Positions 1-12,232 of a stretch of 64,000 nucleotides of DNA are shown piece after piece. Source of the DNA: Cenococcum geophilum 1.58 (Eukaryota; Ascomycota; Dothideomycetes; Gloniales; Gloniaceae); the NCBI GenBank assembly GCA_001692895.1, contig KV748226.1:2329-66328 (forward strand), given 5' to 3'. Numbering within the stretch: position 1 is the first letter of the stretch; every line of letters starts with the position of its first letter. Below the pieces are notes generated by a model. That model was not told the origin of the DNA. It worked only from the letters and a program-made list of their open reading frames with translations, and searched no databases. Both the position numbers and the translations under genes were made by a program.

Positions 1-870
1 CCCTCATAATGTTTTATACAGGCCGTAGCTTTACGGTATTAAAGTCGCTTAAGGTCTATAATTAATTCTTTCTCTCTTACAGTTTTACATCCATATGAGT
101 TCACCAGCGGTTTAAGGTGAGCTAAAAGACAAGCTCTCCCTACCCCTTATGCCTCTCCATCTCGCTCCTCGCGCTCTAGCCCCTAAGGCACATATAAACT
201 CTTAGAGCCACACCAAAATTAAGGGCTCACATAAATGCGCTCTGACGTAGACTATATTAGGCTAATTTCATACTGTGACCATCTGTCGCGCTGTAGATGT
301 TAAATGGTAAGATCATAAGGACATTAACGAGGCACATAAGAGACTCTCTATGTAGAGACACAGGTGCATCGTTACTCGATGCAGAGTAATACCCCTACAT
401 GTTTTAAGTTTTAACAGATTTATTGTCCCGGCAGCCGGTCGCCTAGGTTAAACTCGGACTCTAGATATAAAGCCTATTCTAGCGCCCTTTTCTGAGATAA
501 TAAGGTATAAGATCCGGTCCGTAACACATAAGAATCCTATCACGGAACCCTTATGCCTTCCGCACGAGCTTAATGAAACGCCCAAACGTTCAGTCACGTA
601 TCTCAGATAACAGCAGAAAGAATAATTCGCAAACACATAAGATAAGAAAGAAAAATCAGAGACAGGACGGGGAATATAAAAGACACGTAGCGCTGTAGAA
701 GACGGCTTAACTAAGGAGGAATGGGTAGTAGCTATTAAAAGCCAGGGAAAAGACAATGAGACAGATATATAGCAGCAGATAACGAACAGGCAGTGAGAGG
801 CTAATACAAGGTACTAAGGGGAAGCGCTGAAGAGGATCAGTAAAGGAAGAAGGAGCAGATAGTGTATGAA
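1..870. other. Left-edge sequence, no gene recognised
   Basis: This stretch holds no reading frame I can support; a 102-codon minus-strand frame at 448-756 has no recognisable motif. Base use is intermediate between RIP-decayed repeat and normal DNA. The last 200 bases may correspond to the 5' coding part of the Crypton copy that follows, because a short stretch near 735-770 resembles the region near 4260-4300 of the second copy. I infer a diverged repeat margin. Confidence 0.4.
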
Positions 871-2429
871 TGAGCAGGCCCTAAGACGCCCTTTTTAACC
901 GAGATAGGTCCGATTAACTTAGTATAAATATCTAGAGTCTCCGCTATTACTAAGCTCTATACATAGCTAATTAGAAGGTATAAGACCTCGTCACCAACTA
1001 TAAGGGGCGAAGCTCTTAGCGATTACTAGACAGCGTCCGCCGCAATAAGGACCGGATTTAACGCGTTAACTTTATTAACTAAGCCTATTTATAATTACTA
1101 GCGGCTATAACGTTAAAGGGCTTAAAAAGGGCGATTACTTAGTTGCTAAGAGACGGGCTCTAAAATGCCAGGTTTAGTTAAGTCTTACCTTTAAACTACG
1201 GCTAAGCATTTATTAGGTTCGTATATTACTANTTTATATAGCTACTATTTTCTAACCTATTTCTTTCCTTAGGCTATACTACTATTACCTAGGGTAAAAG
1301 TAGATAGGACGTTTAGCTTACTAACCTTATCCTTATTAAACTAGAGAATAAAGGGCCTAAACTAGATAAGCTAGCGCCGTATATAATTATATTAATAATA
1401 TAAGGGAAGCAGAATTAGTACNGCAAGGTTAAGTATATAGGCTATATATATAATACTAACCCTATTCTCTACCCTCTCTCTATAATAGCCTTTTACTTCT
1501 TTAACCGCTAGGGTAAGGACGGCGCTAAAAGCTTCCTATTCTTTTAGCAGCTAGAGGACTACTATAACCTATACGTCTTCCCTAGCAGCATTAAAGTACC
1601 GTAACAGCCGCTAAGTTATTATATACAGTTTAAATAAAATAAGAAGATATTTTAGGGGATAGGGATTTACTTAAAAGAGAAGACCTATAGCGCCTATAAG
1701 CAGAGCGTCCGGTACGCCAAGCTTAGCGGCGTTAAGGAGACCTAAATTAGATGGGCCGGATACTAGAATACGGACGCGATAATAGGAGCCTACCTTAGCT
1801 ACCTACCCTATACGTTTATATAGTCGATTGCCGGCTTCCTAAAGGAGGAAAAGGGCTACTTTCTTCCCCGCGTGTGGGAGGTGCTAGAGGAGGCCCTCTA
1901 CTTAAAGATATGGCCTAAGACTAACGTCTAGCTAAAACGTATAGAGACCTACCACCTAGATAGGGCCAATAATAAGGTTATACAGCTTAACCTTACGGGC
2001 TTAAAATTTCTACGTCTCCTTTATACGCTTAGGGTAATCCTATTATAGGACTCGGTAATTCTATATAAGTAGTTTCTACTCCACCCCCTATAGAAGGACT
2101 CCCTTTTTAGCTGTAAGGAGTACTAAAGGTTCGCTATATAGGTAAAAAGCTCGCTAGCTAATGTAGTTACGCCAAATAAACTAATAATGCGGAAATACTA
2201 GCCCGCCTATAAGGCTATAGCTAAGCTAAAATATAAGGCCGCAATCTTAAAGATTAAGGGGGTTTAGTTATACGTATATACGATTTTAAAACGCCTTAGC
2301 GAGATAAAAAGGTTATTAGTATTATTTGTACCTATACCTATATAGATCTAATAAGGAAAGATAGGCATCTAAATAGGGCCTATAGAGTCCGTATATCTAC
2401 TATCTACTATAACGTCTACTATAACGTCT

Positions 2430-2650
2430 ACTATATCCGCGCTACCTACTTAGCTATTTACTATATTTATACCGCCCGCTTAGCTATCTACTATATCCAC
2501 ACCCCCTACTTTGCTATCTACTATATCCGCACCCCCTACTTAGCTATCTACTATATCCGCACCCTCTACTTAGCTATCTACTATATCCGCACCCCCTATT
2601 TAGCTATCTACTATATCCGCACCACCTACTTAGCCATCTACTATATCTGC
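2430..2650 (+). repeat. 30-bp in-frame tandem repeat inside Crypton A
   Basis: About seven units with an exact 30-bp period (core tagctatctactatatccg, then caccccctact). In the recombinase frame each unit encodes ten residues (LSTISAPPT plus a stop that was probably W or Q). It separates the recombinase part from the GCR1_C-like domain, so it is a low-complexity linker. Copy B has the same array at about 5980-6195. Confidence 0.8.
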
Positions 2651-3094
2651 GCCGCCCCCGCTAGCGTAGGCGTAAGTAGATACTTAACTACCTCTCCTAT
2701 TTATCCTTAACCTATAGGCGCCGCTAAGAAAATATAAGATACTTTAGGGCGGTAATTTGGTATTTTAGCTCTAGGCTAAGTGGACTTTAGGGCTAGCGGG
2801 TAGGCCGTTAATTAAAGCTTTTAATCGCTGCTAGGGGGCGCACTAGTGGGTTAACGGCGAGGCTATATTCTATAGCCGTTGCCGTAGGATAATTAAGGAT
2901 ATAAGACAGCGCGTAGAAGACAGTACGGTAAGAGATAAGAGATAGGCTATTAACTAGCTAGAGCAGCTACGGGGCCGGCGTTCTTTAGATTAGCTTTATA
3001 AGAATATCTAATTACTAGCTCTTAGGGTAGGGGAGGGAGGGAAAGGCTTTATATTAAATAGTATATATATATATATAATACTATCTTACTATAG

Positions 3095-3335
3095 GACTAC
3101 TATAGTAACTAAGACGCCTTAATATAGGACTATATTATAGTAACCAAGACGTCTTAATATAGGACTACTGTAGTAACCAAGACGCCTTAATATAAGACTA
3201 TACTATAGTGACTAAGACGCCTTAATATAAGACTATACTATAGTGACTAAGACGCCTTAATATAGGACTATACTCTAGCGACCAAGACATCTTAATATAG
3301 GACTATATTATAGTAACTAAGACGCCTTAATATAG
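3095..3335 (+). repeat. 33-35 bp tandem repeat in the 3' part of Crypton A
   Basis: Seven degenerate units of 33-35 bp, each ending with a gacgccttaatata-like core. The array follows the GCR1_C region and an (AT)n run. It is present with the same unit number in copy B (6645-6885), where it is less mutated. Confidence 0.8.
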
Positions 3336-5979
3336 AAATGGCACGCGTTTAGGTGTTTAAAATTTAGAGTAATATTACGCGATTATCTAGAAGTACCAAT
3401 CTAACTTAAATTATATACCTTTTCGCCTAAAATTGCGTGCAAAGGTACTTAGGGGCGGTCGCTGCGTGACCTTATGCGGGGTTTATGCTAATTATTAGTA
3501 GGGGTAGCCCTAACCTTATATTAACCTAGGCTGTAACTAAGCTAAATAACTCCCCCTAATATATAATAGGTATCGGAGGTCTGGGTTAAGCTTAGTATAA
3601 CCTTAGGTTACGTATAAGCCCCTAAGGTCCTTAACATATTATCCAAATATCGCACCCCCCCTAGGTGGTGGCCCCTACTTTTTAGACGCGTTTTTAAGGC
3701 CTAGGTTAGTACTGGGTTAGTATAAAGGGCCTTAGCGCGCCTTCAACCTTATTATTGCCTTAACAATCCATTTTCCAACCCTCTACTATTCTTATGCCCG
3801 CGATAGCTCGCGTAGGGCTTCTAATTTTATATAGAAAGGCCTACNGTAATTCTAATTCTATAATATAGAGCTCTCTTCTTCTTCTCCTATAATATTTACG
3901 CGTTTAGTAGCTTTATTTACCCNCGCCNCGCTTANNNGTCTNCCCCTTACCTCTTNCNGATATAGAGTCTTTTAAGAATCTTCTTACCCTATAGTCCACT
4001 TTACGGCCAAAGGAAGCCCCCCTAGCCTCCCCCCCCTATAGCCTTTAGAGCGAATTTAAGGCCCAGACAGCGCGGCTATAGGATATTTATAAGGCCTAGC
4101 GCTTAAAGAATACTATAAGGGCGTATAAGCTAAAGCAGAAAAAGTAGGAAGACTAGTATATAAGACTAGAAGGTAATATAGACGGCGCCTAGGTAATAGA
4201 AGATAAGCTTTGCCTATTTTTAGAGCAGTAAGTTATTAACTAAGAATTATAGGCTGCTNGCTATTAAAAACGCAAGTTAAAACGGAAAGAAATATAGAAA
4301 GATAGTAAGCGGGTAAAGAAGAGGCANAAGACGGCTAAGGCGGNAGGGTAGCTAGGGGGGAAGGCAGCTATAGGGGCAGCTGTAGCTATAGGGAAAGAAG
4401 CTATAAAGGATAAGGAAGAAGAGATATAGGATAAAAAGGCCCTAGACGCCCTTTTTAATAAGATAGTCCGATACTTAGTTATAAATAGCTACATCTCCAC
4501 TATTACTAAGCTCTATANATAGNAATTAGAAGGTAAGACCTTATAGCCACTATAAGGGGCAAAGCTNTTAGCGATACTAGATAGCGTCCGCNGNNATAAG
4601 GACCGGATTTAACGCGTTAACTTTATTAACTAAGGCCTATTTATAATTACTAGCGGCTACAATATTAAAGGGCTTAAAAGGGCNATTACTTAGTGCTAGG
4701 AGACGGGCTCTAAAATACCGGGTTTAGTTAAGTCTTACCTTTAAACTGCGGCTAAGTATTTATTAGGTTTGTATATTACTAGTCTATATAGCTACTGTTT
4801 TCTAACCTATTCCTTTCCTTAGGCTATACTACCGTTACCTAGGGTAAAAGTAAATAGGACGTTTAGCTTACTAACCTTATCCTTATTAAACTAGAGAATA
4901 AAGGGCCTAAACTAAATAAGCTAGCGCCGTATATAATTATATCGATAATATAGGGGAAGTAGAATTAATACGGCAAGGTTAAGTATATGGGCTATATGCG
5001 CAATACTAACCCTATCCTCTACCCTCTCTCTATAATAGCCTTCTACTTCTTTAACCACTAGGGTAAGAATAGCGCTAAGAGCTTTCTATCCTTTTGGTAG
5101 CTAGAGGACTACTATAACCTATATATCTTCCCTAGTAGTATTAAAGTACTATAACGGCCGCTAAGCTATTATACGCAGTTTAAATAGAATAAGAAGATAT
5201 TCTAGGGGGTAGGGATTTACTTAAAAGAGAAGACCTATAGCGCCTATAAGTAGAGCGTCTAGTATACTAAGCTTAGCGGCGTTAAGGAGACCTAAATTAA
5301 ATNGGCCGGACGCTAGAATATNGACGCNATAATAGGAGCCTACCTTAGCTACCTACCCTATATATTTATGCGGTCAATCGCCNGCTTCCTAAAAAAAGGA
5401 AAGGGNTACTTTCTTNNCTANACGCNGGAGGTGCNANAGGAGGCCCTNTNCTTAAAGATATGGCCTAAGACTAACGTCTAGCTAAAATATATAGAGACCT
5501 ACCACCTAAATAGGGCCGATAATAAGGTTATACGGCTTAACCTTACAGGCTTAGGATTTCTACGTCTCCTCTATACGCTTAGGGTAATCCTATTACAGAA
5601 CTTAGTAATCTTATATAAGCAGTTCCCGCTCCACCCCCTATAAAAGGACTCCCTCTTTAGCTATAAAGAGTACTAGAGGTTTACTATATAGGTAGAAAGC
5701 TCGCTAGCTAATGTAGTTACGCTAAATAAACTAATAATGCGGAAATACTGGCCCGCCTATAAGGCCGTAGCTAAGCTAAAATATAAGGCCGCAATCTTAG
5801 AGATTAAGGGGGTTTAGTTATATATATATACGATCTTAGAACGCCTTAGCAAGATAGAAAGGTTATTAGCATTATTTATACCTATACCTATATAGATCTA
5901 GTAAGGAAAGATAGGTATCTAAATAGGGCCTATAGAGTCTATATATCCACCGTCTACTATAATATCTACTATAACGTCT

Positions 5980-6195
5980 ACCATATCCGCGCTACCTACT
6001 TAGCTATCTACTATATCCGCACCGCCCGCTTAGCTATCTACTATATCCGCACCCCCCACTCCACTATCTGCTATATCCGCACCCCCTACTTAGCTATCTG
6101 CTATATCCGCACCCCCTACTTAGCTATCTGCTATATCCGCACCCCCTACTTAGCTATCTACTATATCCGCACCACCCGCTCAGCCATCTACTATA
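5980..6195 (+). repeat. 30-bp in-frame tandem repeat inside Crypton B
   Basis: Same repeat and position as in copy A: about seven 30-bp units encoding a ten-residue Ser/Thr/Pro-rich unit. Units differ by single substitutions, mostly C to T or G to A. Confidence 0.8.
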
Positions 6196-6644
6196 TCTAC
6201 GCCGCCCCCGCTAGCGTAGGCGTAAGTAAATACTTAACTACCTCTCCTATTTATCCTTAACCCGTAGGCGCCGCTAAGAAAATATAAGATACTTTAGGGC
6301 GGCAATTTAGTATTTCAGCTCTGGGCTAAATAGACTTTAGGGCTAGCAGGTAGGCCGTTAATTAAAGCTCTTAATCGCTGCTAGGGGGCGCGCTAGCGGG
6401 TTAACGGCGAGGCTATATTCTATAGCCGTCGCTATAGGATAATTAAGGATATAAGACAGCGCGTAGAAGACAGTATGGCAAGAGATAAAAGATAGGCTAT
6501 TAACTAGCTAGAGCAGCTACAGGGCCGGCGTTCTTTAGATTGGCTTTATAAGAATATCTAACTACTAGCTCTTAGGGCGGGGGAAGGAGGGAAAGGCTTT
6601 ATATTAAACAGTATATATATATATATAATACTATCTCACTATAG

Positions 6645-6885
6645 GACTACTACAGTAACCAAGACGCCTTAATGTAGGACTGTACTACAGCAACCAAGAC
6701 GTCTTAATATAGGACTACTGCAGTGACCAAGACGCCTTAATGTAAGACTACACTGCAGTAACCGAGACGCCTTAATATAAGACTATACTATAGTGACTAA
6801 GACGCCTCAATGCAGGACTATACTCTAGCAACCGAGACGTCTCAATATAGGACTACATTACAGTAACTGAGACGCCTTAATATAG
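6645..6885 (+). repeat. 33-35 bp tandem repeat in the 3' part of Crypton B
   Basis: Seven units matching the copy A array but with more CA/TG dinucleotides kept (for example cagcaaccaagacg), so this is the better template for the ancestral unit. Confidence 0.8.
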
Positions 6886-7124
6886 GAATGGCACGCGTTT
6901 GGGTGTTTGAAATTTAGAGCAACATTACGCAACCGTCCAGAAGTACCGATCTAACTTAAATTATGTACCTTTTCGCCCAAAATCGCGTGCAAAGGTACTC
7001 GGGGGCGGTCGCTGCGCGACCTCGTGCGGGGTTCGCGCCAATTATCAGCAGGGGTGGCCCTAACCTCGTATTAACCTGGGCCGTAACCGAGCCAAATGAC
7101 CCCCCCCGATATGTGATAGGTATC

Positions 7125-8423
7125 ACGTTCTAATCGCGTATCGCGAACTGCGCCATTGTTCAGCCCCGAATCCTTCAACTACTGACGAAAACTCCATTTC
7201 ATTGATGCGACTCTCGCACTTCGTAGGGGATGGCGACTTACAACACCTACCCTTATGATACTTACGTATTCGTCGTATCCTACCCTTACGGCAACATGGA
7301 CGCTCTCATCGTGCGCTAATGCTCCATGGACGTATTTGGACGAGATGAGCACTCTGAGCGGGGCTGAACGAACCACTGCGACTACAACTCTGTGGCGACA
7401 CTTCGAAGGAGACGCGCAGTTTCCTACGTCGGATTTAGAGAATAGGTTTGATCCAATTTCATGTGTCACTCCCGGATACTCTCAGGGAATTGGGGTGTAC
7501 AGCCTAGGTGTTTGACCGGACGAGTATACCACAGCGATTGTGATTAATACAGCAGGCACATCTGTAGCAATATGCTGCTCAACGTGAGCGTGAGGGGATT
7601 TTGTTCCTTGTTTAGTAATTTTCCTATTCTCTTTCGCCCAGTAACGTGGAAATAGTGGCTTGATAGGCGTGATGTCGTGAGCTTGAATGCATAGATATGT
7701 GCGAGACGTCACTAGTGTCATATTAAAGCACCTCGTGATGTAGCTAAGCTAGACTTCATTGCTAGCCTAGCTTAGCCATATGGGACTAACTGACTATATA
7801 TAAATTTACGACGTTAAGATAAGGTTTGGAATTGAGGTCGCTGCTGCATTACGCGGCTTTATGAATGGATGCATGGTCTGACGCGAAGCGGGGAAAGCTT
7901 GCTGCTTTGTTCGCTCATAGCCACTCAACATCGTATTGCATCTTGAAAAGAGGCCATTCCAAAGGTCCATAGGATTTCAGTCTCTGCATACTCTGATCAG
8001 TCCTCCGAAGATGCCTGCGATTAAAATTATGTTAATTACTTTTAAAATCTCGTTGCGCAAACTAGTGACACATTAATAGAGCGTAAACCTCACTCTCAAA
8101 TCGATTACGACATCGGCGCATGGAAACTTAGATGAGGGTTGGCATTGGTTCGGTTAAGCAGTCTGGGACACTACTTTAAGCCCACTCATAGCCCATTCTA
8201 CTCTACATTCTTCTACGCACTAGATACACTTCTCCGCAGCCGTACAGCAAGCCTGACTTGTGTAGCATGGCCTTTGTGCTGTCAGGTCTCTGCACCACTA
8301 AAACCTCATGTCCCTTATCAGGAACTCACGATCGGCCTGCCTCGCTTACTTAGTAAGCTCTATTGTCTGCCAGGCCAGACATGCAATCTGAACGGCAACA
8401 CTGTTATAAACCTGTTTTGTCTT
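7125..8423. other. Spacer between the repeat block and LAS17; no gene recognised
   Basis: Normal base composition returns abruptly at about 7125. Overlapping short frames on both strands at 7179-7721 show no motif, so I do not call them. A 10-bp perfect inverted repeat lies at 7743-7752 / 7767-7776. The right end is the 3' flank of the LAS17-like gene. Confidence 0.5.
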
Positions 8424-10572
8424 TCACCAATCATCCTTGTCATCTTCATCATCTGCACGTGGAGATCAGTCACTGGTCTACTTGCAAACTGCGGAATGGA
8501 GCACTTACCACTATGGCTAACCTTACTCTTCCTCGCCGCAAGTGCACTCGCCAACGCGCCCGCCAATCCTCCATCAGCCGGCCCAGTGGGTGCAGGCGAC
8601 GGGGTCCCAGCAGAAGGTTCCGAACCAGGCACTATGGCAGCACTGCGATCCCGCTTCTCTGCATCGCTAACCTTCTTCAATCTAGCGCCGCCACGTATGT
8701 CGGCAAGCAGGTTGTTCCTGCCACCGCCAATGGCTTTCTTCGGCAAGCCAGCTCCTGGCATGGGAGGCGGCGGAGGAGGGCCACCTCCTGGAGGCATTGG
8801 AGGAGGTGGGGGAACGTTTCCGGTTGGCATTGGGGGTGGAGGTGGCACATTTCCCGTCGGCATTGGTGGTGGAGGGGGTATATTTCCTGTAGGCATTGGT
8901 GGTGGAGGGGGTACATTTCCTGTAGGCATTGGTGGTGGGGGTGGCACGTGTCCTGTGGGCATAGGAGGGGGAGATGGGACATGTCCAGAAGGCGGAGGAG
9001 GCGGTGCATGGTTCGTAGGAGGAAGAGGCGGTGGAGGCGGTGCATTGGTAGAGGGCAAAGGGGGTGGAGGCGGTGGTACAGAGCTTGCAGGAGGCGGTAC
9101 GGGTCGAGCAGAAGGCGGCAGTGGTGGCGGTCCCGGAGGGCCATTGTTTACTGGCGGTAATGGAGGTGGAGGGGGTGCAGAAGGTGTCTTTAGAGGTAGT
9201 GGGGGGGGGGCAAAATGTACCGATGGAGTTTCTCGTACCGGCGGAGGCGGAGGTACTGGTCCTCGGCTTGGTGGTGGAGGAGGGTTGGAGGCGACCCGGT
9301 TTCCTGTGAATGGAGGTGGGACACCAAACTTGGGAGCTGGTTCTGAGGATTCTTCAATCGGCTGCTTTGGTGGCCGAGGAGGAGGAGGGGGACCTGGATT
9401 TGCAAGGGCATTTGATGCTGTTCGCACTCTAGACGGAGGAGCGGGGGCGTTTGTGTGGGCAAATTTGCCTGCGTCCGCGATGGGTGGAGGAGCACGGAAC
9501 TTTAAAGGCGGTGGTCCTGGAGGAGGCGACGCTTGCCTTGGTGGAGAGGGAGCCGGACTAGAAGACGAAGCCCTATTGCTCGGAGGAGCAGAAGGAGCGT
9601 CAGTTCTGGTTCTCCTGGCTGGTGGCGGTGCTGGAGGTGGTCCTCTCCTGGATGCAGTAGTGCCCCCGGTGTTCTGCGGGCTGATAGGGGTCATCCTAAC
9701 AGGTGGTGCACTTGGGGGTGGAGGTGGTGGAGCTCTCGATTTCCGCTCAGATGCCCCATCTGCTAAACTTTCTCCTGCCTTCTTTTGCTCAATATACAGT
9801 TTAATGAAGTCCGCATTTTCTTCAATTTGATCCTCCGTGATCCCCATCTCTAATAACTCCTTCAATAAAGGTTGCCAAGAAGGATCTGTAGTGTCTATTG
9901 AAGAGTGTTTATTGCTAGGTGTACTCGAGTGAGTGGGCTGACTCGGCGATACCACAGTGATCTCCTTTGGCGGAATGATTGATTGCACAGGCGGTTGATG
10001 CGAGGCAGAAGAATGCCTGTGGCCAAACAGTCCACCCAAGATACTATGGTGCATAGGCTTCCCATTCATGTCGGATGATCCATGGACAGACGAGCCGAAG
10101 GGTTTTGATTTTGTATTCTTGTGTGCATTCTTCTCCCGATCGTCCATCTTCTTCTTGAATGCCTTTGCCTCCTTCTCATCGCAGAATGAAAGTCCGGCCA
10201 GGCAGTCTTCCAGTTCAAAGGTATGGAAAAAAACACGATCCTGATTGTAGGAGAAGGTGTCGTATATTTCTTGGTCCCATATGACGCCCCTATTGGCAGA
10301 CTGTCACCCGTTAATCAGAGCTACACGATAGCAGTGCATTGAAACATATTTCTTTAACCTACTGATATGTCCACCAACTTGATCCAAAACGTATTTCCTA
10401 CAAGATCATTTGCTAAAACTGCTGCGCCTTGAAGTCCGGTGTACGTCCATCGGTGCCTGTCTGGGAATGCAATATACAACTTCGCAACGGCGACGGCGTG
10501 GATCTTGTTCGAAGCCTTGGGCACAGTTCGTTTGACCGTCTGCTTGTCATCGTCAGAGAGGATCGAAGGCAT
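8424..10572 (-). CDS. LAS17: WASP family actin nucleation-promoting factor (Las17/Bee1-like)
   Basis: Activator of Arp2/3-driven actin polymerisation at cortical patches and endocytic sites. Three exons, minus strand: 10572-10363, 10300-8509, 8452-8424 (introns of 62 and 56 bp), giving 676 aa. The start reads MPSILSDDDKQTVKRTVPKA, the expected fungal WASP N-terminus. A WH1/EVH1 domain covers about residues 1-125 and is rebuilt across intron 1 (GVIWDQEIYDTFSYNQDR). A long proline-rich region follows, with 11-residue PPPPPMPTG repeats. A WH2 motif (NNLLADIRGGARLKKV) lies at about 599-614 and a central helix (GLAGALASALAARK) at about 650-663. Intron 2 removes a false C-terminus and leaves DDEDDKDDW-stop, the acidic Arp2/3-binding tail with its terminal tryptophan. 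No CRIB/GBD domain is seen, as in other fungal WASPs. A long plus-strand frame over the polyproline region is a shadow. Function is very likely; the splice sites are my inference. Confidence 0.95.
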
Positions 10573-12232
10573 GGCGGCGAGGCTTGCAATCAAGAATGGA
10601 TGCTGAGTGTGCCAGTGAGATGCGAGTGTGCGGAGGTCGGTGTTTCAATGCACAGACGTTATCCCGGACGACGAGTAATGGATGGCTTTTGGGTAGCACA
10701 TTAAGGAACACACCCAGTTTGGACACTCCGGAACGAGTTACTCGGCATCCAAGGGGATTAATGATTATAAAGAGGTTGGACACAGTTGCCACTCCTGGGG
10801 GAAGAATGGTGGTGGTTATTGGGGCGACAACGTAAGTGAAGTTGCTCAAAAGACTCCGCTATGCTGAGTCAGCAGTTTGATAGTTGAATACGCGTCTCGG
10901 TCTTGACAAGAACAAGAAATCCAAGCAAAATGTATCGAAGCTCCCTCAGCAGTCTGTTTTGCAGCGCTTTGCATTGATCGGAATACTAAACTCATCCCAG
11001 GGAACCTCTGAAAATTCATGTGGCTTCTGCAAACTGTGCAGACATACTGGAAAAGCTAAGTACCCTTTAACTCTTACCTCTTCGTTTACGCCTTTCCAAA
11101 GGAATCACGTTCTAGGCAAAAGGTTATGCGACAAACAGCCCTCCCCAGGGCATCAGCTATGACATCCTTGACTTAACGGTCACCTGTAACTTTGCGCTCA
11201 AGGCGATGTCCTATGTTGCGACCGCTACATTCGTCTCGCCGATCTGTTCCCGATCTATAGAGAATTCGTGCTACTTCAACCACAAACCTAGCATTTAAGA
11301 CGACAGTGACTACCCAACTGAATGTTCAAATATTGGCTATGTTGTGGGCTAGGAAGCCCAGGAATGATGGCATAATCGTGACTTGGGGTGGGCGGCTTAA
11401 ATTGGTCGAGCCAGAAACTTAGCTGAAAGAAGTATACCAAATGCTGGCTATGGCTAGACCAAAGCACGTCTTAATGGAGGATGTAGTCTGCAAAGTAGAA
11501 TCAAAGCGTCATAATGGCTGGTTGTGGCTCATAGTTGACACCTGTAGACAAGATCTATATCTCTAACCTGTAGCGTCTTCCGCACTATTAAATGAGGTAT
11601 TGTGAATGTTTCAAATTTACCTAGCAAATTCGGTATACGCTCTTGATTATTGGGTGGAGGGCCAATCTGCGGGACCAGCTATAAATATCCAGCCTACCTC
11701 GTAATTGTACGTGTTGCGGACTATAAAATGCAGGTACTTGACGGCGTTGTCAGTATGACCCATTGTGTCTGTTCGAGCAACCCAAGGCATCAGTGCCGTC
11801 TAGTAATTTTACTATTTTCTCAATTTTTCTTTATACCTACCGTTTGCATCTTATGAGAATCTGTGCCCAGTCTTTCTCTTATGGTGTCTCATTCGAATGC
11901 CAGGTTTCCGGTCAATCACGTTTAAGAGGGCAAGTGCTCGTTAATATTGTGGAATTCAGAAAAGCCAGTTAATTCTTCAAAACTCATTTGCAGGCTGAAT
12001 CTCCTGCAGAGCTGGCGTTGTCAGCCTTTTGTGACTTCTCCATATATTCTTGCCAAGGCGTCGATTATTCTCGTATTCGCTTTTTCTCGCATTTGAAACC
12101 CCTTTGGTTTACTTAGACTGCCTGAAACAACACCAATACGTTTTGCGGCTGAAAACAGGCTTATGAGTCAACAAGATCACAAATACCCTGCAGCTTCCCA
12201 ACTCCAAGCCATGGCGTAAAGGACGCTGTAGC
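10573..12232. other. Divergent intergenic region, LAS17 / Zn2Cys6 regulator
   Basis: About 1.66 kb with no convincing coding sequence; the short frames have no motif and lack codon bias. It must hold the promoters of two divergently transcribed genes. I cannot assign specific sites. Confidence 0.5.

Larger units (their letters stand above)
871..3574 (+). mobile_element. Crypton-type tyrosine recombinase element, copy A (RIP-decayed)
   Basis: This is a degenerate DNA transposon of the Crypton type, which would encode a tyrosine recombinase (YR). Read through its stops, the plus strand gives an Ndc10/DUF3504-like region at about 900-2000, including a stretch near 1760-1870 that ends in AGFLKEEKGYFLPRVWE, a typical Crypton/Ndc10-like block. 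A 30-bp in-frame repeat linker follows at about 2430-2650. A GCR1_C-type DNA-binding domain sits at about 2775-2920, with WTLGLAGRPLIKAFNR and then EAIFYSRCRRIIKDIRQR. Many tryptophan and glutamine codons now read TAG/TAA, as expected of RIP. The 3' part carries a 33-35 bp tandem repeat. The 3' limit is where identity to copy B stops. The 5' limit is only the start of clear identity with copy B, so the element may extend further left. No intact protein is possible. Confidence 0.72.
3575..7124 (+). mobile_element. Crypton-type tyrosine recombinase element, copy B (RIP-decayed, with ambiguous bases)
   Basis: This second tandem copy of the same element is clearly alignable to copy A from about 4438 to 7124. 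It also keeps upstream coding sequence at about 4030-4440, which reads as a lysine-rich N-terminal region. A block at about 4450-4510 reads NKIVRYLVINSYISTITKLY, like the N-terminal helix region of Crypton/Ndc10-like proteins. The GCR1_C-like block is at about 6330-6480. Stops at former W/Q codons break the frame. N calls occur between 3845 and 5460. The exact 5' end is uncertain: 3575-4030 is either the element's 5' region or flanking repeat. The last 500 bases contain noticeably more CpA than the same part of copy A, so RIP was weaker there. Confidence 0.7.

Noticed and set aside
448-756. 102-codon minus-strand frame at the left edge
   Set aside because: No motif, lies in repeat-like sequence, probably chance.
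7179-7721. Overlapping frames on both strands right after the Crypton
   Set aside because: Both strands equally open, no motif, no homology recognised.
8139-9830. 563-codon plus-strand reading frame rich in Gly
   Set aside because: It is the antisense shadow of the polyproline region of the LAS17-like gene: Pro codons CCN/CCT read as Gly/Arg on the other strand. The minus strand has the WH1, WH2 and acidic motifs.
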